Assembly (NCBI RefSeq): GCF_052324685.1 | Contig: NC_135212.1 | Coordinates: forward strand, 10,220,149-10,284,148 | DNA: 64,000 nucleotides | Source of the DNA: Brachyhypopomus gauderio | Lineage: Eukaryota > Chordata > Actinopteri > Gymnotiformes > Hypopomidae | Reading direction: 5' to 3' | Shown: one piece after another, positions 1 through 13,689 of the stretch | Position numbering within the stretch: the stretch's first letter is position 1 | Layout: every line of letters begins with the position of its first letter | Program-made: the position numbers and the translations under genes | The notes under the pieces: generated by a model | What the model saw: only the letters and a program-made list of their open reading frames with translations | Told to the model about the DNA's origin: nothing | The model's database searches: none

Positions 1-259
1 GGGCCATCCTCTCTTTGTGTAACAGGTAGTCAGGGCAAAAGTGCCATATCTTGCTTTCTTGTTTTGTTTTCAGAGAAGGTTGTTGTCGGGTTGTTGTTAG
101 CTACTTCTCTTTGTTGAGCTGGCGTAAGCCCACCCTGAAAAGACTCTGTGGTTTGTTTTGGTTTGTGTTGGGAATACGTTCTGTTAGTAAATTCTGAAAA
201 TTATTGAAATCCAGTGGAGTGTGTGTCTCTGTGAATTATGTTGCATGCATTTGTGTACA

Positions 260-311
<52 letters not shown>

Positions 312-3300
312 GCGCAATAGGGTTGTAACAAGCATTAACGCTTTTATACTAAGTTTTTAGCCCCATGATTATAGTGGGGCTATGGACCCATTTAACTGGG
401 GCACGTGCTCCACTAAAATGGTTCCCCTGTTCAGCACACAGTCTGGTCGGTTTATAATGTACATTTTTTATAACAGGAACATTTTTAAGGTTGCCTTTTT
501 AAGGAAAATGCTGCTAGCCTTGCAAAATGTTTTCACCATTCACCTATTTACTTGGAGTGTAAGGGTGGTTTTGCGGTCTCTAGATCAAGGGCACGGCACG
601 CTTCAAACACCCCAAGGCGAAGACAACACCAGCGGGCCTTTGTTGGCATAATGGGCTGCTCATACTTTAATTCTGCGACACAGGATCCCGGTACAGGCAG
701 GTCCTCGGGCTCACGCATGCACACAACATCCAGCCTCTGATAGCTCTTAATGCGCAGTTTTTCAGGCCTGTTGTCTGGGAAACCATTCCTTGTTTGGACA
801 TGTTGTCAAGGAAACAAAAGGGGGGGTGGGGGTGGGCATCTGTGGATTGTAATCATATTTTTAGAAAATCAATCCTCAGGATGCTGCATGAAGTCTCAGC
901 TTCGAGCGACCATTGCATCAGACTCGCTTGGTAATTGGACAGCAGGAAGTGTTATAGGACCAACTTTACATCAGCGTGCCCTCTGTTGCTGTTTTAGAAG
1001 CACTTTTTTTTATGAGAGCAGCTATTAACCAAAAGGTGATTTTTAAAAAATAAACAAACGCTAAATTGAAGTCACGTATTTGTAAAACACAATTGCACCT
1101 TAGTGTTGCAGTATTTTTATGACAAAGTTTCAAATCGCTTGATTTGAACTCAGACAGACATTGTCGTGTGAATTTCTCTGTGCCACGGATACTTGGGCGG
1201 AACCGCGGAGAGCTCAGACGTGAGATGTTGGGTAGCGTGAGCCTCTATGGAATCCTCCACTGGAAGGCGATCGGTGTGGTGCGGGACATCAGGACGTCAG
1301 GACGGCGGGCTTGCTTCAAACACGTCAGTGCAGGCAGTCCCCACGTTTCGTTCTACAACCCATTTTTTGGTTTTCTGTCAACACACCCACAGCGGCTGTC
1401 AGCGGTTGCCGTTTGAGCTGTGCTGGACTCTCAGTGCTTCAAGAGTTGGCCCAAGTTCACACAAAGGCCCAGCTTTCCACGGAAAAAACCTCTCTGCCAT
1501 GGATCCTCAGAAGACCACCTGCTCACGTTGCCTTTGGAACGCAAGTCAGTTCAGCTCAAACTGCACTTTACAGTTTGCGTGTAATTTCCTAAAGATCTCT
1601 GCTGACATACACTTGGCTTTTTCTTCTTTATCATCCTGACTAGAATGTTACAAACATCATCACGCGATCGTATTTCACACAGGATTAGTGACAGGAAATA
1701 TGACAACTTCACAAAACATCTCAAAGAGCATGTCTCCGCCAGCTGACAGAATCAGCTTCGCAATACCTCGTTTAGGGGGATAATTGGCATTCAAACGCCA
1801 TTAGACTGCAACCTTTCAGCACAGACCGCCGATTAGGGGCGTCTGGTGGACCTGGCTGGTATGAATCGGAGCTGGTGTTGCACTGTGTGCCTTTCTGCCT
1901 CAAGCATTCTTCATGGCCGCTAGCCACAAAAACACTCTCTCTCACACACACAATCACACACAGGGATGCACGAGCACATGCATGAGCATACAATGCACGC
2001 ACACACTTGTGTGCACAAAACATCACGGGAGCTCTTGTCAACACCGGTAACCCAGGAGACACTGGGGGGGTGGCAGTTTTCACCGAGGGAAGAGAGGAAG
2101 AAGAATCGGCAGGGGTCTTTCCAGAGGTTTGGCAGAAGAAGCTCTGAACTTGCCTCATCTGGCATGCGTTCCCCAAAAGGCAGCTGCTGGAACTCTAGGA
2201 GATGAAGAATGAGTGGAGCGCCGTGAGCCACCAAGATTTAGCCCAGGAAAACTTTGTCCTTGAACACAAAAAGCCTGCACACGGTGACCCGCAGAGCTAG
2301 CCGTGCCGAAGTCAGTCACAAACTGTTACGGATGTGACCACGGCTGTTGGCCGGTCCCGGTGAGGTGCGGAGTATTTCAGTAACCCCAAGAACACTGAGA
2401 ATTCCGTCTCTCCATTTGGCGCTAGGCAACCGCGAGCCAGCAGTTTGATATTTGCGCCAGCCGTCGTTGCAAAGCCCCTCGTTAACTGAAATGGGTGGGA
2501 CACGGGTCTAAAGGTTTCATCACCTTATTAGCAGAGATTTTGTTTTGTTTTGATTTGGTTTTGTGTTTTGTTTTATTAGTTCCTGCTTTAATGAGGCAGT
2601 GTGCCGAAGTCTGGGTTCTCCGTTTGGGCTACGGACGTATGGAACAATGCCGCTGAATGATGAAAACCAAGTTCAAAGGAGCAAAAAGGGCCAAACGTCA
2701 TCGCCCCGTAACGGGTTGGGGGGAGCTGACGGACTTATGCTACAGATCGCACAGGAGAAGTGACTCGCCTGTCCAAAAACAGGCCAAAAATAACCTCCAT
2801 TAATAGGATCAAATTGTCTTCGGATTATTTCCACCCGCAGTCACAGTTATGTTTTCCATTAGGCCTAAATCGCTGGAAACATCATACTGTATATTTTCGG
2901 CTCCGCAGATACACACGTCTGTGTGAGATAATGACTTCTATAATTGTTAGAAGGAGATAGTATATTCTTGCTGATGCATCAATAGAGCAGTGCTCGCCTT
3001 TGACGTTTTAAGGTAAAGTGCCCCAGTCATTATCTTCATTCTTTACCATTTTTATACCTTTCCAAGTAAGAAGTGTCAAAATACTCTGGTAGTGAATGCA
3101 AGGATTCAGCGGGGAGCCTATTTTGCTGGCAATTTTGCCGGAAGGGTCAATTGGACTAGACGTGTTCTGCTGACCGTCTGCCTTGTGCATGTATGCGCAC
3201 AGACTGCTTGTCCCCCCTACCGTTTAAACGCACCCAGCGTCCCACCTCTGACCTGCGCTAGGCAACCGCAACGCCGCCGCCCCTCGTATGCGAGGTCGTC

Positions 3301-5700
3301 TCATCTCCCCAAAACCACGCACACACACCGATGTCAGTCGGTCATTGGGTTGAGTTGCTGGACACTGGTATGCTGGTCCCTCAAATATAGAGGACATAAT
3401 TCTCTGAAAGCTGGACACTGCAGAGTAGGAGAGGTGGATGGATGGAGGTTTTTCGCCGAACGAGGAGAGGGGGGGAGGTGGAGCGGTGGTTCTGGTAGAA
3501 AAGCCCATGGACAGCTGAGCTTTAGACAGCAGCCTCTCTCCTTAGACCCTTTCATCCCCTGGACGCACCCACAGCAGGGGAGGGGGAGATCAATCGAACG
3601 CAATTTGAGAAATGTCAACCTTCAATCCCACTCTTGAGTACTGTACACTCAGCCAACAGGCCTCCGTGTGCTGGAAAATTGACGTCGTTAATTATAAAGA
3701 CCATTAGACGAAGGCACGGGCGGCCACCGTCAATAAAGATCGGCTCCGACCGACTGGGGCATGTGAGGGTTTTTTTTTTATTTTTTTCCCACTTCTTCTA
3801 ATTTTTTTCCCCCTCCGGAAGCCATTTCCTCCAAATCTCCATAAACAAGCGCCCGCCCGCGGTCTGTTTATCAACCCCATGTTACCACGGTGACACAAGT
3901 TCCGAAAGACAAGTCCTGTCAGTCAGGCGGCATTCAAAACAAAATAAACATCAAGCCACTGCCACTGTGTGGGCTGCTGCAATTATGAGTGTGGCAATAA
4001 TATTCATTTAGAACGTGGAGACGCCAAAGCTGCAGGAAACCGTTGACAGTATTAGAGGCGAAGGAAGAAAAATCTGCCTCTAAAATGATTTCCCTGTGAG
4101 ACATTCAGGCGACATGGAGAGCGACAGGTTGGTATGGCAACGGTGTCGTTTTTGTCAACCGCTAGTCTTCATTTTTTTGTCTTTGTATGTTTTTTGTTTG
4201 CTTGTTTGTTTGTTTCTTGGGTTTTGTTTTTTTGGCCCACTTCTCCTGAAACATTTATAAACATGTTGTATAGAAAATAAGAAATTATTAATGGATTACA
4301 TAATAAAGTATTTATATAGTGCAACTTCAATGCTGCCCCAGTGTGTTTACCTAACAAAAGACATGCATGGCTATTGCAAATAATAAAGTGCTTCAAACCA
4401 ACACATGTACAAGGCTGCATGATGCCAGTGGGCTACAGTGACCCCCTAAGGTCTGGAGGCTCACTGCATGTGGCACTGACAAAGGAATTCTTTACAAATA
4501 CTTTCCATGTTAAAAGCAGCAAAAGTGATGTTACTTAGAAACTTGAAGACGTAGCCACCAAGTGATATGTGACAAAGACCGCAAGCTGAGGAAAAGACAG
4601 ACAAATTACAGTAATGGACAATAACCACACACCACTGGTACATAAAGAGTCCCACTATCACCTACTCCCAGGAAAACACAGTATAGTATAGGGAAGAGCT
4701 TTAAAAAAGCAGATTTTTAACAGTATACAGGTACCACATGTCAGTGCTATCTGCACGGCGTGAAGCAGCTCATTTAAAACCGCAGTAACCTATGAACGAA
4801 TATAGCTATGAATGTTTAATAAGCATGTTGCGACTCTTAGTAGTCTAGGGGCTTTTCAAAGCAGGTCCCTCAGAAGCCAGTTGTAGCATAAATACCTCTA
4901 CTGTTTCAGGACACTCCAGCACTTCTACACAAGCCACCTAAATGAAAGGCAAAAAAGATTTACACGCACTTACAAATGTATATATCATCATTTTGTGGCA
5001 TTCACAGAGCATTTCCCAAGCCGAAATTGTCCCCGAGAGGGAAATGTGGTAATCAGCGGAGCCACAGAGACCAGCAGCGTCCCTGCCCCCTGAGGAAGAA
5101 ACAAAGTGCCCGTCCTAATAACTAATGGCGCCGCTATGGCAACCTCCTTCTGCTGCTAGAAGCCGCACTCCCTCCCCTCAAGTGTTCGCAGCCGGGGGAG
5201 GTGCATTATGGGATCCTATTTTCCTGAACTAAACTGCCTATACTCAGAGTCGAACGATTTAGCGCTGATTGCTACGGAAGCCGCCCTTAGACCACTGTTG
5301 TTGGTTTTTTTTCCTTCTTCGCTCTTAAAGATCTCTGGATCTGAGGCAAAGCAGGAAGCGTTGTGGGCAGAAGAGGCAGGAGGTGTGGGGCAAGGGTGTG
5401 TAATGGGCACTCATTAGTTCTGGCCCTGTAGAGATGCCAATGATGCAGCTCTTCTTCAGCCATTCTCTCTCATGTTACCGATCCACCTCAAGGTAGGTCT
5501 GACCAGGCCGATGAGAGGAGCTAGCAGAAGGTGGAGTCTCCAGGGACCTGTTAGACCCTACATGGACTAGTTATGCAGGGGCGTACACCCAAGGAATCTG
5601 AGTGCAGCAGAGCTGTTTCAGGGTCAGAATGGCAATTAACTCCATGCTGATGAATGTCAGCAATACCTGATCCTGGAACAGAAGTTTTGAATTTTCTTGC
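1..5700. other. Non-coding intergenic DNA, left part of a 16.5-kb gene-free stretch
   Basis: No open frame here looks like a known protein, and none shows coding-like composition or plausible splice partners. The stretch holds a (GT)n microsatellite near 261-309 and ordinary mixed sequence. Two parts (about 2780-2960 and 3640-4040) are balanced in composition, low in simple repeats and rich in ATTA/TAAT cores, as developmental enhancers often are. That is a hunch from appearance only. I see no RNA gene. Confidence 0.6.
261..309. repeat. (GT)n microsatellite
   Basis: An uninterrupted GT dinucleotide run of about 24 copies, directly visible. Confidence 0.95.
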
Positions 5701-5718
5701 TCCCAAAGCAGTTTCATC

Positions 5719-5720
<2 letters not shown>

Positions 5721-5788
<68 letters not shown>
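5721..5788. repeat. (CT)n microsatellite
   Basis: A pure CT run of about 34 copies. It creates a long RE-dipeptide reading frame on the minus strand that is not a gene. Confidence 0.95.
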
Positions 5789-5791
<3 letters not shown>

Positions 5792-6888
5792 ACCTCTTTC
5801 TTTCTGTAATACCATATTATTTGACTACGGCAAGTTTGCATGGAACTGAGCTGTGGATGGGGCGACTCTGAGAGAGAATCACACATGAAAGTAATCCACC
5901 TGACTTCAGTCAGATGTAGGAACTTCAGAGCGTTGCTCTCCACGCCTGCGGCCTTTGGTGTGCGCGGACGACTCCCCCCCCCCCCCCCCCCGTGCAAAGC
6001 CAAACCACATGCAATTTGACAAGGGCTTCCCTGCTCCAGACATGCTGAGGTCTGATGTTTGACCCGGACAGACGGGAGGGGCAGAAACCAAACACACCCC
6101 ACAGCGCGCTGTCCGGTTTGCTCGCCTCCCGGGATGTCGTCGTGGTAGCAGCTTTGCGATTGGTCCGTTGAGCCTTCCACACAATGCTAGGTCCCCACGG
6201 CAACACAGACATGCAGGCAATGATACAGCTTCACTCTGGGATGAATAAGACATAGGTGACACACTCATGTAAAATCCAACAGAGGTTCAGTGCAGCAAAG
6301 CACATTTTATTTTCCTTTTCTTGCTGATATTCACAAGAACTTCAAATGGCAAGATTCTCAGACTCCTGAAATACGTTAAATATGAATATAATTTTTAAAC
6401 AATTTAACAGCAGCGTTCAAGAGAGACAGTTTCATCTGTTCCTGTCTCGTTACCATATCCACAAACACACTCACACCTACATATACACATATAAACCTCA
6501 CACCTAAGTTCAGTTACAACTGAAAATAGGAACCAGATTCAGCGTGGTTCCTATAATCTCGCCCTGTCCATCCGTAAAATTGTGTTTTACATAAAGGATC
6601 CATCACAGCAAAGCTTGGTCACCCCAAAATGTCAGACCCTCCCTCAAACAAGACTGCGTAACTAATATGACCCCCCCCCCCCCCCCTTGGCTTTAATTAT
6701 TCTATTTAAAAGGACCACGTTTCTGTGTAGAGAACAGGCATCTGACTATGCTCGTGTGAGGCAAGCAATTAATTCAGCACTTGTTATTGTTGGTCCGAGG
6801 TTCAGAGGAAACTTCCACAAAGCGTGAGGTCCATGCTTCCACACGCTCACGCCCAGTCGTTCGCACTGGTGGGCACGTATCCATGCAT

Positions 6889-6892
<4 letters not shown>

Positions 6893-6942
<50 letters not shown>
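6893..6942. repeat. (CA)n microsatellite
   Basis: A pure CA run of about 25 copies. It makes HTHT and VCVC frames on opposite strands. Confidence 0.95.
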
Positions 6943-6944
<2 letters not shown>

Positions 6945-7253
6945 AGACTTCGGGAGCAAACATGCGCGGTCGTGTCGCTGTGGTTCCCGCTGCCCGTGCG
7001 GACATTGATCTGGACGTGAAATAAGCATTTGCTTTACAGCGCTGAGATACAGGCCATGGCCTGCCTGCGTTCACCGATGTGTTCTGAGTAATTAAGGTTC
7101 AGCTGGAAGCGGTCTGGTTCGTGGTAACTCTACCCTCCGCGCTATTGACCGCCATTCCTGGCTGCCAAAAACCCCAGACACATTGCGCGAGGGAGAGAAT
7201 TATCGAGTGCAGTAATGGCGGCCGCACACGATGGATCGTTCCACTTCCACTTT

Positions 7254-7273
7254 GGGGGGGGGGGGGGGGGGGG
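7254..7273. repeat. G20 homopolymer
   Basis: Twenty consecutive G residues. Such runs are prone to length error in sequencing and could form a G-quadruplex. Confidence 0.85.
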
Positions 7274-8153
7274 TGGATGGTGTCCTTCGTAGCTGCTGCG
7301 AGCCACTGTAACTCTGGGTTTATCCGCGTCCACAGGCCGGGCCCTTCCTTTTGGGGTCCAAGGGCCTTTGAAGGCCAAATCATTAAGGAATCGCTCAGGA
7401 CACCTATCCTCAACTCCCCAGCAACTACCCGCCCCCACCCAAACCCCCAACCCCCTCACAAAGACGGACGAGTGTGAGCTTGAACTCTCGAAGACATCAA
7501 TGAAGCATTTGCTTCAGTGCCACCAGCCTCATCAGCTGGTCTGAGGAATGATGGCCTACTTACCGTTAATGCCTCATGGGTCTCCTTCAATTTGGACTTC
7601 TGCATAGTCGCTCACAAGTTTCCCAGAATTCACTCTGTCATTTGCTTCCAGCTAGCTGTGAACGTGAAGCAGGGTCTGGGATGGTCCCGTAGAGGCGTAG
7701 ATGGCAAACAACGCCATCTCGGAGATCTCACAGCACACAGAATCTGGGGCTGAATCTCCAGCACCACAGCAGGATGAACCTTCTGGAGGGGAACTGGAAT
7801 CCAAAGCTGCATCCAAAATCATTTATTTACATACTATACTTATAAAAGTATAAATCGTATGCTTTCATACTATACACCTATATTTACTTTAGAAGAATGA
7901 TTGATAATTGTTCACAAATTGTTTCCAAACTACACAATCACCACATTCTAGTAGACATACAACAACCTGGATTTCACAGTAAAATCACCAAACAATCTGA
8001 AAAAGAATTTGACAGGAGTCTTATTGGGGCTGCTAGTGTGAGTCTGATTTAGGGAGGAAAATAAACATATTTTTATAGAATAACAAAAGCATCAACCTCA
8101 ACTCATTTAATACAAAAGAAAAGCTCATGGATTTAGACCTTTAGTTCTTGGCT

Positions 8154-8856
8154 CCTTATGGAGCTCAGGTGATGTGTTATAACTCGTTATAGAGCTCAGG
8201 TGATGTGTTATAACTCGTTATAGAGCTCAGGTGATGTGTTATAACTCATTATAGAGCTCAGGTGATGTGTTATAACTCCTTATGGAGCTCAGGTGATGTG
8301 TTATAACTCGTTATAGAGCTCAGGTGATGTGTTATAACTCATTATAGAGCTCAGGTGATATGTTATAACTCATTATAGAGCTCAGGTGATGTGTTATAAC
8401 TCATTATAGAGCTCAGGTGATGTGTTATAACTCCTTATGGAGCTCAGGTGATGTGTTATAACTCGTTATAGAGCTCAGGTGATGTGTTATAACTCCTTAT
8501 GGAGCTCAGGTGATGTGTTATAACTCGTTATAGAGCTCAGGTGATGTGTTATAACTCATTATAGAGCTCAGGTGATGTGTTATAACTCCTTATGGAGCTC
8601 AGGTGATGTGTTATAACTCGTTATAGAGCTCAGGTGATGTGTTATAACTCATTATAGAGCTCAGGTGATATGTTATAACTCATTATAGAGCTCAGGTGAT
8701 GTGTTATAACTCATTATAGAGCTCAGGTGATGTGTTATAACTCCTTATGGAGCTCAGGTGATGTGTTATAACTCGTTATAGAGCTCAGGTGATGTGTTAT
8801 AACTCATTATAGAGCTCAGGTGATGTGTTATAACTCATTATAGAGCTCATGTGATG
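8154..8856. repeat. 31-bp minisatellite array, about 23 units, with a 310-bp higher-order period
   Basis: The unit is 31 bp long and contains GAGCTCAGGTGATGTG followed by TTATAACTC. About 23 copies run head to tail with almost no length variation. Three unit variants differ just before GAGCTC (CTTATG, GTTATA, ATTATA), and two units have GATATG instead of GATGTG. The order of variants repeats with an offset of ten units: the block containing the GATATG unit recurs 310 bp later (8281 versus 8591). Satellite-like amplification of a multi-unit block explains this better than single-unit slippage. No gene overlaps it. Confidence 0.93.
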
Positions 8857-9007
8857 CCCTCTTTCTTCACACATTGGCTCTCCTCTCCCTCTGCTTGTCC
8901 TCTTGACGTGACCTGACTTGTCTCTGTGTGTTAGGTCCCACATCTTGTGCAGCCACCATCGGTGCACTGGGGCTCTACAGTATAGTCTCATTTGCCTTGA
9001 AAGCTCG

Positions 9008-9044
9008 CAGAGAAGAGAAGAGAAGAGAAAAGAAGAGAAGAGAT
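9008..9044. repeat. (AGAAG)n short tandem repeat
   Basis: Imperfect AGAAG/AGAAA pentamers, about seven copies. Confidence 0.85.
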
Positions 9045-9577
9045 CAATTTAATACTGAGACAAATCAGCCATCAGCTGACTACTGACAGCTACTTACATG
9101 TTCCTTATATTGCTGAATATTTGATGAAGCTGTGTAAATGATCCTGTCCACAGTACATTACTCTGAACTGTTCACTGTACGTACAGCACAGATCGTGTTC
9201 TTCTGTTGAAGCGGTAACACCAAACCTCCCAGACTGGAGAGCATCAGCAGCAGCAGCCCAGTGTCTGTTCCCCTGGCTGCTTCAGAGTCGCGAACGCTTC
9301 AGTGACACCGGACAGAACGCAGAGGGACACAGGGAGCCACATTATCGCATCGGGAAATAGCTTCTCATTTACACTCAACAAATATGTGCTTAACCCATGT
9401 CCAGGCACTGATGCGCTGAACAAAGACACACGAGCCAAGGTCTACGATTGATGCCTGTAGACTCCCCACAGACATCAGAGGCATGCTATGATTTACAACG
9501 CTCATATTTAACACAGGAGATTAATTACAGGGCGGGGAGGGGCAAAGAGAATGGGAGGAGGGGCATAATGTTTCCCC

Positions 9578-9934
9578 GTCTCCCTCCCTCTCTCTCTCCC
9601 TCCCTCTCTCTTACAGTCTCACCCTCTCCCTCTCTCTGTATCCTCGTTCTCTCTTATTACACCCTCTCCCTCCCTCTCTCTCTCCCTCCCTCTCTCTTAC
9701 AGTCTCACCCTCTCCCTCTCTCTCCCTCTCTTTCTCCCTCTCTACACACTCCCCCTTTTCTCTTGCTCTCACTCTCATTATGCCTTCATGCCTTCTCTCT
9801 CCCTGCCTTTCTCTCTCTCTCCCTCTCCCTCTCTCTCTCCCTCTCTCTCTCTCCCTCTCCCTCTCTCCCTCCCTCTCTCACTCTGCAGCAAGGAGCTGGC
9901 AGCTCTGTGGGCTCTATGCCCTTCAGAGGCCCTC

Positions 9935-9977
<43 letters not shown>

Positions 9978-10160
9978 TCAGACAGAAGGAATGAAAGAAT
10001 GAAAGGATCAACAGGAAAAAGGATACAGAATCAAAATATAGAACTAATGAGAGGAGAGAAAAACAAACAGATGAAAGTGAGATGGAGAGGAGAGAGTAGT
10101 GAGAGAGGAGAGGAAGAATAGAGGAAGAGGGGAGGAAGAGGAGAGGAAGAGTGCGGAAGC
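9578..10160. repeat. Long polypyrimidine tract switching to a polypurine tract
   Basis: About 310 bases of CT-rich repeats (CCCTCTCT-type units, 9578-9890) are followed, after 50 bases of mixed sequence, by about 220 bases of GA-rich repeats on the same strand (9938-10160). The two halves are roughly complementary to each other and could pair as a large imperfect hairpin or form triplex DNA. The long frames on both strands here are low-complexity artefacts. Confidence 0.85.
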
Positions 10161-10898
10161 GGAATTGAAATGTTATACTAGAACAAAAAATAAACAAGCA
10201 TTGGTCCGGCGCACCGAGACCTCCATACACCCGTCCATATCGCCACCCACAGCATCCGTCGTTCCCTCCAAACGGGTGATGGAGTCACGCCGAATGACCC
10301 ACACAAAGGAGGGGAAGTGGCACCGCGTCTCTGGCGGGGCCACGTCCTCCTGCGCGTACCCACCCAGCTGCTTCCTTTGGGCCTGATCCGGGCTGGAGTA
10401 CACGGGGCATGACGCCCCCCCAGGGAGCAATTACCCAACAGGTGCACGGGCACCATCAGGCCTGCGATCCACGCAGTTGGTGTGCAGGTCACCCTGCCTG
10501 GTGGACAGAGCGGGGGAGGGGTGGGCGATGACCAGGACAGGCGGGATGAGACATGTGCGTGCGGCCCGCACGCCGGCCCACTCACACGATGCTTCCCGCT
10601 TCAATACTTGCGTCCAGGGTGATCTGGAGCGTTCTCGGCCACTTTCGGGAGGCAACCTTGAAAAGGACCGTCTGCTGATTTAATCAGGGTCCTTTCTGTT
10701 GACTTTTTCACGGAGCGAGCTATTGATTAGTGATGTCATAGTGTGGCACAGAAAAAAGGGGGGGAAAAAGAAATTTTTAATTATGACAGATAAATGATGG
10801 TGAAAGACACACTGTTCACCCTCACCTCCATCACACTGATACAGGGAGGGGTGGAATATATAGTCAGGTGCGTAGATGTGTGTAGGAGTGTGTGTGTA

Positions 10899-10929
<31 letters not shown>

Positions 10930-11607
10930 TAAAGAGAGAGAAAGGGGGGGGGCTTTGATGTGTCCCTGTGAATGTCACTTTCATTCTCATTACGAGTCCT
11001 TCCCACAGGAAATGCATGATGACACTGGTTAATAAACAATCGATGGCTTCCAATTAAAAAACTGCTACGAATAATTGAAGCCTCGTGTGACATTGTGATT
11101 GTAGATTAAGTTATTATGGCTCTGCTCATAACATCTTAATCAGGTGAAATATAACTATCGGTAAATGATGTAAATTAAATGTATTGCCCTACCTTACATG
11201 TTGAATGTTCTAAGTAAACAGAATGAGATCTCAATTCATCTCATATTACATTAGTTTACGTTAGCCGTAATTGTACCTCTGGTGAGTTGCCACTGTCTAT
11301 CAGGTAATATAATGAGCGTGTTAAGCAAAATGAATACAGGACACACACACACACACACGCACACACAACAAACAAACATCAAACCCACAGAAGACAAATT
11401 GTGACAATATGGCCCAAAGGGAGAACATCTTACAAGAACTAAGATCAGAGAACGCAAAATGACACCTACCAACGACACCACGAGCTGAAGTTCGAATGTG
11501 CACGGAGACCGCGAGACCGGCACCAGTCATGAATCTGAATTTTAGAACGAGCAGGACATTTTCTTACCTAGCATTTAATTACTGAGGTTACCTAGGTCAC
11601 CGGAGAA

Positions 11608-11661
<54 letters not shown>

Positions 11662-11680
11662 AGGAAAGCGAAGAACTCTA

Positions 11681-11695
11681 CTGCCCTCTGTTGGC
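11681..11695 (-). promoter_or_regulatory. CTCF-like motif
   Basis: GCCCTCTGTTGG on the plus strand resembles the reverse complement of the CTCF core (GCCMYCTRSTGG). It is a sequence match only and binding is inferred. Confidence 0.3.
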
Positions 11696-12247
11696 ACCTG
11701 CTGGTACACACGGGGAGGAGGCAGCGCGTTATAATTGAGCAGTTGGCGTCGTAATATGATTACAGTATGCCCCACCGAATTCAGTAAATCAACTTTATAC
11801 TTCATCAACTTTACACACTTTACGATAGTGAACAAATATCATTTTAATGGCAATTACAAACTTTGAAGTAAAATCGTTCAATTGTTGCAGTTGAAATAAT
11901 CTAAATTAGTGATTATCTTACTTTTCCTTATAAGCAGAAATACACCTTGATAACGTCTAATATCTAAGAGATGTTACTCTACTGGAATTAATATTTTAAT
12001 TTAAATTGTTGTTCGGTTCTACTGAAGAGAAAACGGCAGTAAGGGATTCGTTATTGGCTCGTTTGCTTTGCTATATAATCAGATCTAGTTCGGCTGTGTC
12101 CTTGTCTTGAGGACAAGGCATTAGGAGATGGTATACTTCGTTCCATCAAACTAATTAAAAATACCCATTTTTCCAAGGTAAACAGCCTATATGTATGATT
12201 AATCATATGCAAGGATTAAACGGTTCCAGTATTGTAGCACGTCGTTG

Positions 12248-12259
12248 CCATCTAGCGGA
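12248..12259 (-). promoter_or_regulatory. CTCF-like motif
   Basis: GCCATCTAGCGG matches the reverse CTCF core with one mismatch. It lies about 560 bp from the similar site at 11681 in the same orientation. Confidence 0.3.
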
Positions 12260-13466
12260 CAAAGCGGGAACTGCAGGTCTCTCGAAGGTCGTTGGTGTAA
12301 ATGATTGCGTCTTTCTTTTGTGTTATACGGCTGGGAAATAATTAAAGAATTAGTAAGAAATATAACATTCCCGCTCGGAGACTAGTTTGTTTCTTCAAAA
12401 AGAAAACTATTGCGCTCTGGCGCTTGAGCTTTTGATTTAGAAGACAAATGAAGAGAACATCTCCGCAGCTCTGTGAGGGCCTGCCACCTCTCCGCAGCTC
12501 TGGGCCGGGCTGGGCCGGGTTGGGCCGGGCTAGGCCGGGGATAATTGGTTAGTGGGAGGGGGTCACTACTGGATTGTGTGTTGTGTTCCGCGTGCTCAAG
12601 GTCAGAGTGCAGCCACGCGCCTCTCGGCTGCCATATGGCGCCCATGACGCGACACGGCGACACGTCACAGCCGTCACTGCGCGTGACGCTTTATTTCCCT
12701 CAATACATGTTGATTTTACATCATTGTATTTGCGCCGCAGCGGTTACAACTGTTGGCAAACAGGATCTTTTTTTAGCAGATACGTTTTCCAATTGTATTA
12801 CAAGTTCCATAAACTTTTACATTCTCTTTTCAGTAAAATGAATAAGATATCAGTTGCTGTTTTTGTTGTAATCTAAAAGGAATATTTAACCCACTCGTGC
12901 CTCTGAATCTTTCTGAATAAGGGTGTAGCCACCTTAAGGCGTCCATGTAATATTTGTTTCTTCTCATCCACACACAGGTCGAGGCAGGTTGAGAGGCTGA
13001 AGTGAGAATAACTGGACTTCTTTCTCACCCCCTGACTCCACGCTTTTGTCTTTAACTGTGAATAGATCTTCAGTCCAGGGGACCCACCCCAGACACACTG
13101 GTGGTTCCAGTCTAGACTGGTACTCTCGGGGTTATTGCCTGCTGGCCTGCTTCCTATCATTCTTGTTTCGTTGCTGAAGTCGGAGATAGAGTGTCTTAAA
13201 CAAAAAAAGGGGGAGTTGTGTTGAATCTGTCGTGCTGTTAACACTCAGCTCAAAACGACATGGAGTACTTCGGAGAACTTGCTATTTTCATTTTTAAATG
13301 TATAGGCTGCTTGCAGCAAATGTATGTATACTTTAAATGTATACCTACAGCAAAAATGCATATAGCAAAATATAGCTGAATACAAATTTTCTAAAGTTTT
13401 AAGACTCGTGAAAATAGTAAGCTATTCAGAAGTTATAAAAACTACTATAATTACTTCTACTAGTTC

Positions 13467-13468
<2 letters not shown>

Positions 13469-13499
<31 letters not shown>

Positions 13500-13504
13500 G
13501 GATG
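13469..13504. repeat. (GAT)n trinucleotide repeat
   Basis: About eleven GAT units with a terminal GAG variant. Confidence 0.9.
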
Positions 13505-13689
13505 AATATATGTTGCCGTGTATAAAAGTATTTCGCCTATTTATAGCAGCATGGTGCTTTTTGCTTTTGCTGAATTCAGTATAAATGTACGGTGGAAAAC
13601 AATGCGGCTGTTGGCCGGACAGCGTGGACGCGTGAGCGGGGGTCATGTGTGGAGGAGCGGGACACCCGGGGCCCTCCGTCCGTCTCCCT

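Larger units (their letters stand above)
5976..8150. other. Intergenic DNA with homopolymer C and G runs
   Basis: No supported gene. The stretch contains short C homopolymers (about 5976-5991 and 6672-6686), a (CA)n array (6893-6942) and a G20 run (7254-7273). The rest is unremarkable. The open frames across it are driven by these simple repeats. Confidence 0.55.
10200..13460. other. Intergenic DNA, no gene recognised
   Basis: There is a GC-richer part (10200-10680) and an AT-rich remainder with CA arrays at 11341-11358 and 11609-11660. A short GGGCTGGGCC tandem lies near 12500-12540. Two CTCF-like motifs stand at 11681-11695 and 12248-12259. I find no coding exon or RNA gene. Confidence 0.5.

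Noticed and set aside
8154-8856. A CRISPR-like direct-repeat array
   Set aside because: The units are contiguous with no unique spacers, and the genome is a vertebrate's, so it is a minisatellite.
9448-10230. Long serine/leucine- and arginine/glutamate-rich open frames on both strands
   Set aside because: They are translations of the CT and GA tracts and have no non-repeat content.
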